Positions 42,166 to 51,210 of a stretch of 64,000 nt of DNA are shown in pieces. Source of the DNA: Betaproteobacteria bacterium (GTDB lineage: Bacteria > Pseudomonadota > Gammaproteobacteria > Burkholderiales > SG8-41); the NCBI GenBank assembly GCA_028291945.1, contig JAQGNH010000389.1, positions 25,550 through 89,549 on the forward strand, written 5' to 3'. How positions within the stretch are numbered: the stretch's first letter is position 1; the number at the start of each line of letters is the position of its first letter. Under the pieces are notes generated by a model. The model searched no databases. It saw only the letters and a list, made by a program, of their open reading frames with translations, and was not told the DNA's origin. Both the position numbers and the translations under genes were made by a program.

Positions 42166-42804
42166 ATGGTTTTGTGCGTTGATGGAGATTCAGAGTCGCG
42201 TCAGGTGCTCAAAGACCTGCTGTCCGCATATGAGATCGGCTTCGCGTGTAACGCGTTTGAGGGCATTCGCGAGCTTCGTAGCGGGGTGTTCGATTTGTAT
42301 GTGCTCGAAACGTCGCTGCCGGATTGGTCTGGTTTTCAGCTTTGTCGTCAAATTCGTAGAGCAGATCCCCGGGTGCCGATCTTGTTTTGCACAGCGGCGA
42401 CGCGGGTGAAAGACCGAATGCGCGGCCTGCGCGCTGGCGCAAGCGCGTACATACGCAAGCCGGTCGAGCCGCGCGAGCTGCTCACGAATGTGCGCGTGCT
42501 GATAAATCTGGCTCAGATCGAGAGCGCACAAGCGCGAAGTGAAATGCACCGCGTGATCCACGAGGAACTCACATGCCTGAGCGATGAGCTGATGAAGCGC
42601 AGCGTTCGCGCAAAAAATGTCGTTTGCAGTGCACTCGAAAGAACGACAAAACTAAAAGCGATGCGCGCGTTCGCCGGGGCCGGTGGAACACACGCGAACT
42701 TTGAGCGATGGTGGTTGGGAATGTTTGCAGACGCCTGGGCTCAATATGATCTTCAGGTTGCAGGCAACCGACATCACGCGACGCCACACCCGATGATTCA
42801 TTAG
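42166..42804 (+). CDS. Pseudo-receiver response-regulator-like protein
   Basis: A 212-residue protein. Residues 1-118 form a receiver domain (VLCVDGDSESRQVL through AYIRKPVEPRELL) with Thr76 and Lys98 kept. The phospho-acceptor Asp is replaced by Glu48 (LYVLETSLPDWSG), and the acidic pair is D-G-D. It therefore probably cannot be phosphorylated and may mimic the active state. The 95-residue C-terminus is not recognised and has no DNA-binding motif. GAGG lies eight bases before the ATG; an in-frame ATG at 42142 has a poorer site. It precedes two kinase genes and a phosphodiesterase gene, so it may be an adaptor in that signalling locus. Confidence 0.8.
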   Translation: MVLCVDGDSESRQVLKDLLSAYEIGFACNAFEGIRELRSGVFDLYVLETSLPDWSGFQLCRQIRRADPRVPILFCTAATRVKDRMRGLRAGASAYIRKPVEPRELLTNVRVLINLAQIESAQARSEMHRVIHEELTCLSDELMKRSVRAKNVVCSALERTTKLKAMRAFAGAGGTHANFERWWLGMFADAWAQYDLQVAGNRHHATPHPMIH

Positions 42805-43227
42805 CCGCTCGGCAACAACCGAGTATCAATCGACGAACGATCGATGCTGGGGACGCTCTTTCGTCGCCTCTTAGCACCTCGCAGGATTGGGATCAAACCC
42901 TATACTTTCGTATAGGTGTATTGCGAGTCCGCACGATGTATTTTTGACATTGCTTAAGCTCAAGCCGAACGGCGAAGGCCACAGTTCGGCTGATCAGTTT
43001 GACAAGTCGCCCATGTCTGACGCGCTCGCGTTGACGGGGCACGTCAGAGAAAAGCCGAAAAGCGATTTGCGGGCGTAGTCCTCGTCGTCAGGCAGGCAGC
43101 TCGAAGACGAAGACTGCCGCAGCTCATCCTTGGCGGCTCCTCGGAGGCGATCCTGGGGCCGGACACTGGCAGCGTTGGACTTGATCTACGCAACTACGCG
43201 ACAAAAACGCTCACCCTCGGAGATGAC
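42805..43227. other. Gene-free stretch with an inverted repeat
   Basis: No convincing gene is seen. CCTATACTTTCGTATAGG (42899-42916) is a perfect 7-bp inverted repeat, and a similar but weaker ATAC..GTAT pair lies near 42061-42076 before the pseudo-receiver gene. It could be a regulator site for this signalling locus. GGAG before 43228 serves the kinase. Confidence 0.4.
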
Positions 43228-45279
43228 ATGCGACAGGGGGCCGACGAGGTCAAGCGCCTCGAGGGCTACATTGATGATCTGATCAGCGCCAGCGCCGTAC
43301 CCGAGCTGGCCTATCGGACCGGTCCATCCGCGATCGCAGGGACGTTTCTCGAACTGATCATACGCGATCTACGTCTAGACTTTGCGTGCGCCAGACTGGC
43401 CGGCGCCTTCACACCCACGCCAGTTGATATCGTTCGGCTGCCAGAGTCACAGCGCGCGAACGCGCAGCCGCACAACGTGAGTCAGGCGATCGACAGCTGG
43501 CTTGCAGCCGGGCCACCTCGATGGCCTTATGTTGTTCCGAACCCTTTCGGAGACGGGCACGTTGCGCTCGCGCTTCTACCACTGGGCTTACAGCATCGAG
43601 CGGGCCATGTCATTGTCGGTTGTGGCCGTGCTGGTTTTGCGACTAAGAGCGAAATGCTCATCTTGCGTGTTGCAGCGAACCAGATTGCCCTGGCACTCAG
43701 TGAAAGTCGGCGCATGGCAGAGCGCGCGCGGCCAGATGACAGCACCGGCGACCGGAACCAGTTCAGCGAGACCACGGAAACGACTGAGCGCAGGCGCGCT
43801 AACCGATTGGTGGGCGCCGTGAACGCGAGATTGGAGATGGTCCTCGACAGCATACCCGACCAGTTCTTCGCATTCAGCAAGGATTGGCGATATACGTATT
43901 TCAACAAGCGTGCTGCGGCTCAGTTGAAGGTCCTCGGCAAGGATCCCGCACGTGTCGTCGGAAGAACCCTGTGGGATGAGTTTTCGCACGTGCCGAACGA
44001 GGCAGCGCTCCGTCGCGCAATGTCGGAGCGGGTGCCGGTAATCGACGAGCTCTTTTACCCGCCGCTGAAAGAGTGGATCGAGAACCACATGTCTCCCTGT
44101 GTCGACGGCGGGCTCGTGATCCTCCAGAGATACATCACCGAACGCAAGCGTGCAGAGCAGAAACTCAGTCGCAGTGAGGCTTACCTGGCCGAAGGCCAAC
44201 GGCTCACGCATACGGGAAGTTGGGCGTGGTATATCGAATCCAATAACATGTTCTGGTCAGAGGAACAATTTCGTATCTTCGGGTTTGACCCGCAGGGTCC
44301 GACGCCCGACATGGCCATGTGTCTGCAAGCGGTTCATCCCGAAGACCGGCCGGTCATCGAGGCGAAGCTCAAAGGCGCTCCTTGCAAGCCTCGCGATTGT
44401 GAATGGGACTACCGCATCGTCACTTCAGACGGAACGATCAAGCATGCTCATACCACGGCTCACCCCGTTTTCGAGGCAGGTAAGCTGATCGAATATGTCG
44501 GTACGACGATGGACACCAGTGAAAGCATTCGCAGCCAGGAAGCATTGCTGAAGGCGCAAGCGCAGCTCGCACAGATCACGCGCGTTCTAACGGTCGGGGA
44601 GCTGACAGCATCAATCGCACACGAGCTGAACCAACCGCTCGCAGCAGTCGTCACCAACGCATCTGCGGCCTTGCGCTGGCTCGATGCAAAGCCTGCCGAT
44701 CTGCTTGAGACCCGCGCGGCCGCCGAGCGCATCATCCGTGACGCAAACCGCGCAGCCGCTGTGATCGACCGTATACGCGCGTTTGTCAGGCGCGGCGAAA
44801 GCCACAGGATGCCTGTCAACGTAAACGAGTTGGTCATGGAAGCTGCGACCCTCCTGGAGGGCGAAGCACGGGGTCGCAATGTGATGGTTCGCATAGAGCC
44901 CTCGGCGCAGCTTGCGCAGGTCCTCGCGGATCGGATTCACTTGCAGCAAGTGATCGTCAACCTGTTGGTGAACGCGATGGACGCGATGGCTGACGTTCAC
45001 GATATCTCACGGATGCTGACTCTAGGCACCGAAAGCTACGGACCCGACGCGGTCCTCGTTACCGTGCGAGACTCAGGTAAAGGGGTGGATCCCGGCCATC
45101 GAGAGCGGATCTTCGATGCGTTCTATACAACCAAGGCAGAGGGGATGGGTATGGGCCTCGCGATCAGCCGCTCGATCGTCGAAGCGCATGGAGGGAGCCT
45201 TTGGGTCACGCGTAACGACGATCGCGGTGAGACTTTTCAGTTCACCCTGCCGATCGCCAATACTGCGGCGCCTGAGTGA
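43228..45279 (+). CDS. GAF/PAS sensor histidine kinase
   Basis: A 683-residue soluble kinase. A GAF-like domain covers about residues 25-165. A PAS domain covers 205-310 (VLDSIPDQFFAFSKDWRYTYFN), and a second PAS/PAC covers 325-435 (RLTHTGSWAWYI..VHPEDRPVIEA). The phosphoacceptor is His465 in IAHELNQPLAAV, followed by the N box (LLVNAMDAM) and G boxes (DSGKGVDPG, GMGMGLAIS) of the ATPase domain. No membrane helix is seen. No cognate DNA-binding regulator is adjacent; the neighbouring pseudo-receiver cannot accept phosphate in the normal way. Confidence 0.92.
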   Translation: MRQGADEVKRLEGYIDDLISASAVPELAYRTGPSAIAGTFLELIIRDLRLDFACARLAGAFTPTPVDIVRLPESQRANAQPHNVSQAIDSWLAAGPPRWPYVVPNPFGDGHVALALLPLGLQHRAGHVIVGCGRAGFATKSEMLILRVAANQIALALSESRRMAERARPDDSTGDRNQFSETTETTERRRANRLVGAVNARLEMVLDSIPDQFFAFSKDWRYTYFNKRAAAQLKVLGKDPARVVGRTLWDEFSHVPNEAALRRAMSERVPVIDELFYPPLKEWIENHMSPCVDGGLVILQRYITERKRAEQKLSRSEAYLAEGQRLTHTGSWAWYIESNNMFWSEEQFRIFGFDPQGPTPDMAMCLQAVHPEDRPVIEAKLKGAPCKPRDCEWDYRIVTSDGTIKHAHTTAHPVFEAGKLIEYVGTTMDTSESIRSQEALLKAQAQLAQITRVLTVGELTASIAHELNQPLAAVVTNASAALRWLDAKPADLLETRAAAERIIRDANRAAAVIDRIRAFVRRGESHRMPVNVNELVMEAATLLEGEARGRNVMVRIEPSAQLAQVLADRIHLQQVIVNLLVNAMDAMADVHDISRMLTLGTESYGPDAVLVTVRDSGKGVDPGHRERIFDAFYTTKAEGMGMGLAISRSIVEAHGGSLWVTRNDDRGETFQFTLPIANTAAPE

Positions 45280-45319
45280 CACCTCGCGAGCGAGCGCGTA
45301 AGAAGAGCCCCGGGCACAT

Positions 45320-45496
45320 TTAAACATCGTCGGGCGAGCTATCATCCCACTCGTCGGGATAGCCGTGCCGCATAGCATCTGTCACGCACTCGATGCGGCT
45401 TGCAAATCCTTTGGCATGAGCCTGAAGGTTTCCGTGTTCGTCGAAGCACTCCCATTGCCAGCCGCCATCCAGATGGTGGAACACACTCCATCGCAT
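45320..45496 (-). CDS. Small conserved-looking protein, 58 residues
   Basis: A 58-residue reading frame with a strong ribosome-binding site (GAGGAG, four bases before the ATG). The product starts MRWSVFHHLDGGWQWECF, contains FASRIECVTDAMRHGY and ends acidic (EWDDSSPDDV). The W-x-W..D-x-x-G..F-x-S/T-x-x-E-C-x-x-D-A-x-x-H-G-Y pattern looks like a small domain found as a stand-alone hypothetical protein in related bacteria, recalled rather than checked. It lies on the strand opposite the two kinases, inside their 665-bp gap. Confidence 0.6.
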   Translation of the reverse strand: MRWSVFHHLDGGWQWECFDEHGNLQAHAKGFASRIECVTDAMRHGYPDEWDDSSPDDV

Positions 45497-45944
45497 GTAT
45501 CTCCTCGCTATTGGGAGCTGCTCAGCGCACCCGAATTCTTCCCACCATAGACGAACTTACGAGTTGCTTACACTACTGGCAACCGGATATTCCCTATCGA
45601 GTGGTACAGTCATTTAGGGCTGGCAATTCGCGCGGGGAAAGCTTTCAGATCGAGGCCGTTCTGCAATGTGCGCCTCGTCCGCCGAAGCGAAGCAGACCTA
45701 GCGAACGCGCTGATTAGAGTGGACCTGACCGGACCGGACCCCAATTAACAAGTTCGTGATTTAGGGTGCTGCAAGAAATCAGCCCAGTGTGGTTCAATTC
45801 GCGCCCGACTAGCCGCGTGGGTGCAGCTAACAACAAATTGAAGCCGTGAGCTCACCGCCGGTCGGTGGGCCCAATCAAGCTTCCCTTTCGTTGTTTCCGA
45901 CATCGCAACGGCGCCCCTGCTCTGGATTCAGCTGGCGCGTAAAG
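45497..45944. other. Gene-free stretch before the hybrid kinase
   Basis: No supported gene. A rightward frame ending at 45717 codes for a basic, unrecognised peptide without a start signal and is rejected. GTGGACCTGACCGGACCGGACC near 45719 matches the repeat family at 40474. A GTG at 45846 could extend the kinase N-terminus by 33 residues. Confidence 0.4.
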
Positions 45945-48869
45945 ATGAAGGACTTAAAACCCGCAGGTGTCTTCCCGCGCGTGGCCGCCGTGGCCAGTGC
46001 ATTGCTCGGATTCACCGTTCTGATTGGCTGGGCTTACGCGATCCCCTCACTCAGAAGCGTAATCCCGGGCGCCGTCGAGATGAAGCCGAATACTGCGGTC
46101 GGCCTCATAGTGGCAAGCGTCGCGCTGTTCATGCTCAATTATCGTCCTGGCGCCTCGCGGGTGCGCGCCTCACAGGTGCTCGGCTTGGCCGTGTGTATGT
46201 TGGGTTTCGCGACCTTCGCCGAATACGTGTTCGGCTGGCAACTTCATATCGATGAGCTGCTTTTCCGGGACACCGGCAACGCATATAACGCGATACGCGG
46301 CCGGATGTCGCCGCTCAGTGCCCTTGCGTTCGCGAGTATCGGCATTTCGCTGATTGCGGTACCGATTCGGCAGCTGCAGCCCATAACGTGGTTTGGGGCA
46401 GCCTGCGTCACCTTGATTGGCTCTGTTTCCCTGTTGGGATACTTGTGGAACGCGGTTGAGCTCGTCACAGATGTATGGCTACCCCCGGTCGCGGTGCACA
46501 CCGCGTTCGGGTTCGTGCTGCTCGGCATAGGCACGCTGCTCTCGCTGCGCGATGTCACCGCTGCCGCGCCATGCCACGCGATTCGGCTCCAGCGGCTCGA
46601 GCTCAAGATCCTTATGGGCTTCGTTGCGGCTCTGCTGCTCCTTTGCATCGGAGGGGGATTCACTTACCGCGCCGCAGTTCAATTTTCCGATGCCGCCCAC
46701 TGGGTCTCGCACACGCAAGAGGTACGCACGAGCCTGGGGTTGCTTTACGCGCGCGTAGTCGATGCCGAATCGGTGCAGCGCGTTTACCTGCTCACCGGCG
46801 ATAAACGATTTGTAGACGATTCCGCACGACACATCGCGCGAGCGCAAGCGGAGCAGAACAAACTGGCGCGGCTTGTAGCCGACCGCCCTGCCCAGCTAGG
46901 ACATCTGGCCGAGCTAAAACAGCTCATTGCAAAGCGGTTCGATGGGCTGGCGCATGGAATTCGCCTCTACAAAACGGGAGGTGCAGCGTCCGTTCATAGA
47001 TTCATGGCGAGCGGTATCGGCGTGCACAGCATGGAGGCAGTTGCGAAGCTAACGGAGCTCATGGACGCAGAAGAGCAAACGCTGCTGCGTGAACGTGAAG
47101 CCAGGCTGGCCGGCACACGGCAGCTGACACTGCTCTCGCTTTTATTTACGCTGGCGGCCGCAGCGGGATGCTTCGCCGTGCTGTTTCGCAGTATTCGCGA
47201 GGAGATGATGCATAGGGAACGCGCCGACCGCGAACTGCGGGACGCCAAAGAGGCTGCAGAAAGCGCGAATCGGGCAAAGAGCACTTTCCTAGCGACGATG
47301 AGCCACGAGATCAGGACCCCGATGAACGGTATGTTCGGGATGCTCGAGCTACTGAGCCTGACACCCCTGAACCACGAGCAGCGCACCACCCTCAGCGTTG
47401 TGCGTGAATCAGGACGATCGCTGCAGCGGATCATCGACGACATTCTGGATTTTTCGAAGATCGAGGCGGGCAAGCTCGAAATTCGTCCCACCGTCGCCTC
47501 TGTTGCGGAGGTTATACACACCGTCCGTAACATCTTCTCTGGCAACGCGAGCAGCAAAGGCTTGCTCATTACAACGAGCATCGATCAGATCAGCCCTGCC
47601 CTTACGTTCGACGCAGTGCGCGTGCAGCAGATCCTGAATAACTTCGTCAGTAACGCGCTCAAGTTCACGCAAAAAGGTTCCATTGCGATCAAGGCCGAGC
47701 TACTGGAACAGCGCGATCGTTCCGAGCACGTTCGGCTCTCGGTCACGGATACCGGCATTGGTATTTCGGAGGAGAACCAGGCGCGCCTGTTTCAGCCGTT
47801 TGTGCAGGCGCCCGCGGGTGCTGCCCATGCAGGGCTCGGAACCGGCCTGGGGCTAACGATTTGCAAACGCTTGGCCGCACTGATGGGTGGCACCATCGAA
47901 ATGCACAGCGTGCTGGGCCGTGGTACTCGGATGACACTTACATTGGCGCTGCCGATTGCAGATCCTAACGATCTACGTAGTACAACGACGGCTGAGGTCG
48001 CAAATGATCCACTCGGCGCAGTCATTACCACACGGCGCGAGGCGCCGACGATCGCCGAGGCCGAGACTGAAGGCACGCTCATTCTGGTTGTCGACGATCA
48101 TCCGACCAACCGCAGGTTGTTGGGCCATCAGGTGAATACCATCGGCTACGCGGCCGAGAGCGCAGAAAATGGACGTATTGCATTGGACATGTGGCGCTCG
48201 GGTCGATTCGCACTGGTGCTTACGGACTGCAATATGCCAGTAATGGATGGTTACGAGCTCACGCACAACATCCGGAATAGCGAGCGCGAGAGGAATATAG
48301 AACGCACACCTATTATTGCCTGCACCGCAAATGCAGGCGCCGGAGAAGCGGAGCGATGCCTCGCAGGTGGCATGGATGACTATGTTTCAAAACCGGTGAG
48401 ATTGGCTGACCTCCTGCGAAAGCTCGATGACTGGTTGCCCATCGAGCAGCGCCGGGCTCTCTCCGTGGATACAGAACAGGATGATGCAGAGATCGGGTGC
48501 GCGATCGATCGCTCCGTTCTCGCGGAACTGTGCGGCGGTGATCGAGTCGAGGAGCAGGAGGTAATCCGCGACTTTCAGCGGGTAAACCGGGAAGATGGGC
48601 CGAGCCTCAGACGCGCGATCGAACACAAAGACATTCGCGAAGTTGTCCGCCTGTCACACAAGATGAAAGGGGCCAGTCGAATGATCGGCGCCATTGAACT
48701 GACCCGGGTTTGTGACTCGCTAGAGCAGGCATCGAGATCTAACGACCTCGATGCTGTAACAGCCAACCTGAAGCCCTTGGAACACGCATTACACCGCCTG
48801 AGGACCTTATTTGATCACCCGGCCAGCGTTCAGCCGATAGGTCCTGCAGAGACAGAAGAGGAAAGCTAA
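45945..48869 (+). CDS. Unorthodox hybrid sensor kinase (CHASE3-HisKA-HATPase-REC-Hpt)
   Basis: A 974-residue inner-membrane kinase. The N-terminus holds about six membrane helices (residues 10-195), then a CHASE3-like sensor region (HWVSHTQEVRTSLGLLYARV.. YLLTGDKRFVDD) and a final helix near 400. His454 (TMSHEIRTPMNGM) is the first phosphorylation site, followed by an ATPase domain with NALKFTQKG and GTGLGLTICKRL. The receiver has Asp761 (LTDCNMPVMDG) and the Hpt domain His905 (LSHKMKGAS). All relay residues are present. A receiver-EAL protein follows after 2 bp and is the obvious target, as in Roc/Bvg-type systems. The start lacks a clear ribosome-binding site. Confidence 0.92.
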   Translation: MKDLKPAGVFPRVAAVASALLGFTVLIGWAYAIPSLRSVIPGAVEMKPNTAVGLIVASVALFMLNYRPGASRVRASQVLGLAVCMLGFATFAEYVFGWQLHIDELLFRDTGNAYNAIRGRMSPLSALAFASIGISLIAVPIRQLQPITWFGAACVTLIGSVSLLGYLWNAVELVTDVWLPPVAVHTAFGFVLLGIGTLLSLRDVTAAAPCHAIRLQRLELKILMGFVAALLLLCIGGGFTYRAAVQFSDAAHWVSHTQEVRTSLGLLYARVVDAESVQRVYLLTGDKRFVDDSARHIARAQAEQNKLARLVADRPAQLGHLAELKQLIAKRFDGLAHGIRLYKTGGAASVHRFMASGIGVHSMEAVAKLTELMDAEEQTLLREREARLAGTRQLTLLSLLFTLAAAAGCFAVLFRSIREEMMHRERADRELRDAKEAAESANRAKSTFLATMSHEIRTPMNGMFGMLELLSLTPLNHEQRTTLSVVRESGRSLQRIIDDILDFSKIEAGKLEIRPTVASVAEVIHTVRNIFSGNASSKGLLITTSIDQISPALTFDAVRVQQILNNFVSNALKFTQKGSIAIKAELLEQRDRSEHVRLSVTDTGIGISEENQARLFQPFVQAPAGAAHAGLGTGLGLTICKRLAALMGGTIEMHSVLGRGTRMTLTLALPIADPNDLRSTTTAEVANDPLGAVITTRREAPTIAEAETEGTLILVVDDHPTNRRLLGHQVNTIGYAAESAENGRIALDMWRSGRFALVLTDCNMPVMDGYELTHNIRNSERERNIERTPIIACTANAGAGEAERCLAGGMDDYVSKPVRLADLLRKLDDWLPIEQRRALSVDTEQDDAEIGCAIDRSVLAELCGGDRVEEQEVIRDFQRVNREDGPSLRRAIEHKDIREVVRLSHKMKGASRMIGAIELTRVCDSLEQASRSNDLDAVTANLKPLEHALHRLRTLFDHPASVQPIGPAETEEES

Positions 48870-48871
48870 TC

Positions 48872-50104
48872 ATGGAGATCGCCGGTCTCAGATTCCTGGT
48901 TGTCGAAGATGACGAGTTTCAACGCAATGCGCTGGTGCGGCTGCTCAAGCGTCTCAACGCAACGTCTGTCTGTCCAGCCGCTGACGGCCGAGAAGCATTG
49001 GACTTGGTCGGCCAGTCGGCGGTTCCATTTGACGTTGTCATCAGCGATCTCGAAATGCCGACGATGGATGGCATGGAGCTCATTCGACATTTAGGCGAGC
49101 GCGGTTACCGCGCTTCGCTGATTCTGGCGAGTGCGCTCGATCGAGCGTTGCTCGCCGCAGTCGAAACGATGACGAAGACGTATGGCATCAATCTGCTGGG
49201 AGCTATAGAAAAACCCGTCACGCGTGAGTCGTTGGCCCGGATGCTGACGCGGCATGTGCCGCCCAGTTACACGCAGCCGGTACGAGGACAGTCCAGCGTT
49301 TCCTTCACCATCAATGAGATCATGGCCGGTCTGACGAGGAATGAATTCGAGCCGTTCTATCAGCCGAAGATCGAAATTAGAACGCGTCGCGTCGTCGGCG
49401 CAGAAGCGCTTGCGAGATGGCGTCATCCGCAGCATGGTGTCGTCGCCCCATTCGCGTTTATTCAGGTCCTTGAAGACAATGATCAGATCGATAGCCTGAT
49501 GTGGGCCATGCTGAAGAGCAGTTCAGGCTTCTGTAAAAATTTGGCTGGTTCAGGGATCGAGGCGACGGTTTCGGTTAACTTGTCTCTGAAATCTCTTATC
49601 GACGTTGACCTCGCTGCCAAAATTGGCGACGTCGTGCAAGCTCACGGTATCGAGCCGCGCCAATTGTGCTTCGAAATAACCGAATCGGCCGCGACTACCG
49701 ATCTCGGGAGAGCGCTGGAAAACCTCGCGCGTTTGCGCATGAAAGGCTTTGGGCTGTCGATCGACGATTACGGCACGGGATATTCATCGATGCAACAGCT
49801 TACCCGCATACCTTTTACCGAACTGAAGATCGACCGGTCGTTCGTGACCAACGCGGCGTCGAACGCGCAGACCAAGGTTATCCTCGCCTCCAGTCTTGAT
49901 ATGGCCAAAAAGCTCGGCATACTCGCCGTGGCAGAGGGCGTGGAAACGCAGGCTGACTGGGACCTGCTCGAAGAGCTCGGGTGCGATCTGGTTCAAGGGT
50001 ACTTCATCGCGAAACCAATGGCAGCGGAGGCTTATTTGTCGTGGCATCAAAATTGGTGTGGCACGGGCTCCATCAGCGCTCGGGCGTCCAGGTCGACGCG
50101 ATAG
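48872..50104 (+). CDS. Receiver-EAL cyclic-di-GMP phosphodiesterase (RocR-like)
   Basis: A 410-residue protein. The receiver (residues 5-130) has the acidic pair, Asp59 in VVISDLEMPTMDG, and Lys in IEKPV. The EAL domain spans about 150-395. Its catalytic and metal residues are kept: E178-A-L, VNLS, CFEITES, SIDDYGTGYSS, LKIDRSF and AEGVET. It should hydrolyse cyclic-di-GMP when phosphorylated by the hybrid kinase two bases upstream. It resembles RocR. The outputs, such as adhesion or motility genes, are not in the window. Confidence 0.93.
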   Translation: MEIAGLRFLVVEDDEFQRNALVRLLKRLNATSVCPAADGREALDLVGQSAVPFDVVISDLEMPTMDGMELIRHLGERGYRASLILASALDRALLAAVETMTKTYGINLLGAIEKPVTRESLARMLTRHVPPSYTQPVRGQSSVSFTINEIMAGLTRNEFEPFYQPKIEIRTRRVVGAEALARWRHPQHGVVAPFAFIQVLEDNDQIDSLMWAMLKSSSGFCKNLAGSGIEATVSVNLSLKSLIDVDLAAKIGDVVQAHGIEPRQLCFEITESAATTDLGRALENLARLRMKGFGLSIDDYGTGYSSMQQLTRIPFTELKIDRSFVTNAASNAQTKVILASSLDMAKKLGILAVAEGVETQADWDLLEELGCDLVQGYFIAKPMAAEAYLSWHQNWCGTGSISARASRSTR

Positions 50105-50255
50105 TCGGAATCCGATAGACGCAAACGGTTCCAATCCTGTTTGCAACAGCCTCGGCCTTGGTGATCTAACCGCGGCGATTCTCGTGCACGAAAGCCAGCA
50201 CCGAAGCGGCCGCTCCAGGACGTAGAAGACCAGATCAGACGCACGCCCTGCGTTT

Positions 50256-51113
50256 CTACGTTGTGCGAACCTTCATATCGGCCTCGTTCACCTCACCTGT
50301 GTAGACGTAGCCAGTCTCCGCGAGATTTCCCGCGCCGGTATAGACCCCGATCACTTCGAGAGGCTCGGTCTTGCTTACGTTGCACATGAAGCGCTCGACG
50401 CCTTTACGGATGTAGTGGACGTGGCCGGCTCGCACTTCCGCGCGATCCACTCCAGCGCCCACGACGCCTTGGCCGCTGATCACGTAGTAGAGCTCCTCGC
50501 AGTTGTCGAGCCGGTGCTTCTTGTGGACGTCACCCGGCAGAAGCTTCGCCCAGTAGAGCGCGGCGGGGCTCCCGTTGTGGCGGCCGATGGGCATGCGGAA
50601 GTCACTGATGCTCCGGCCCTCCCTCGCGTTCAACTGCAACGGCTTCACATCCGCCACGTTCACGAGTATGCCCTCGCTCAATCCCTCGCGCCGCGGCAGC
50701 TTGAGGTCTGCCTCTGAAACCGACCCGCGAAACTCATAACCCGTCTCCGGGACGCTCGTCGCACCGACATAGAAGCCTATGACGAGCCCCTCCTCGTCCC
50801 TGGTCTCGTTGTAGAAGAAGTGCTCCGATCCCTTGGGCATGAGCCGGCAGTGGCCGGGGCGTACCTCAGTGCGCTCGTTGCTTTGCCCGACGATGCCGTG
50901 GCCCTTCAGATAGACCGCGATCTCGTCGCACTTGCTGTGAAGATGCCGCGCGTGCGTGGAGCCCGGCCGAAAGGTCGAATGAAACAGAGTCGTCGAGCTT
51001 CCGTCCTTGCCTGTGATCGGCAGCCGGAACTCCGAAATGGCCCAGCCATCTCCTTTATTCATATTCTCGGGACGGACATCCTCAACGTGCACCAGTTTGT
51101 GAACAAGAGACAT
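50256..51113 (-). CDS. Bicupin protein
   Basis: A 285-residue protein made of two cupin barrels. Barrel 1 (about residues 25-125) has THARHLHSKCDEIAVYLKG. Barrel 2 (about 165-270) has VHKKHRLDNCEELYYVISG, followed in both by a G-H-x-x-x-x-x-K-G loop. The two halves are similar and imply internal duplication. Bicupins include ring-cleaving dioxygenases and sugar-acid enzymes. It is the last gene after the liv operon on the same strand, 97 bp after livF, so it could act on the imported compound. Confidence 0.85.
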   Translation of the reverse strand: MSLVHKLVHVEDVRPENMNKGDGWAISEFRLPITGKDGSSTTLFHSTFRPGSTHARHLHSKCDEIAVYLKGHGIVGQSNERTEVRPGHCRLMPKGSEHFFYNETRDEEGLVIGFYVGATSVPETGYEFRGSVSEADLKLPRREGLSEGILVNVADVKPLQLNAREGRSISDFRMPIGRHNGSPAALYWAKLLPGDVHKKHRLDNCEELYYVISGQGVVGAGVDRAEVRAGHVHYIRKGVERFMCNVSKTEPLEVIGVYTGAGNLAETGYVYTGEVNEADMKVRTT

Positions 51114-51210
51114 CGGAAATCCTTATGCGAGTCAGGCTGGGAAGTTTATAGGGTCCACGCTGAGCCCGTCACCCAAGACGCTTAACGGGTTGGAACGCCG
51201 CTCCTCGGCG

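Noticed and set aside
45400..45717. 105-codon plus-strand frame before the hybrid kinase
   Set aside because: Basic, patternless product without a start signal, and it overlaps the better-supported 58-residue gene on the other strand.
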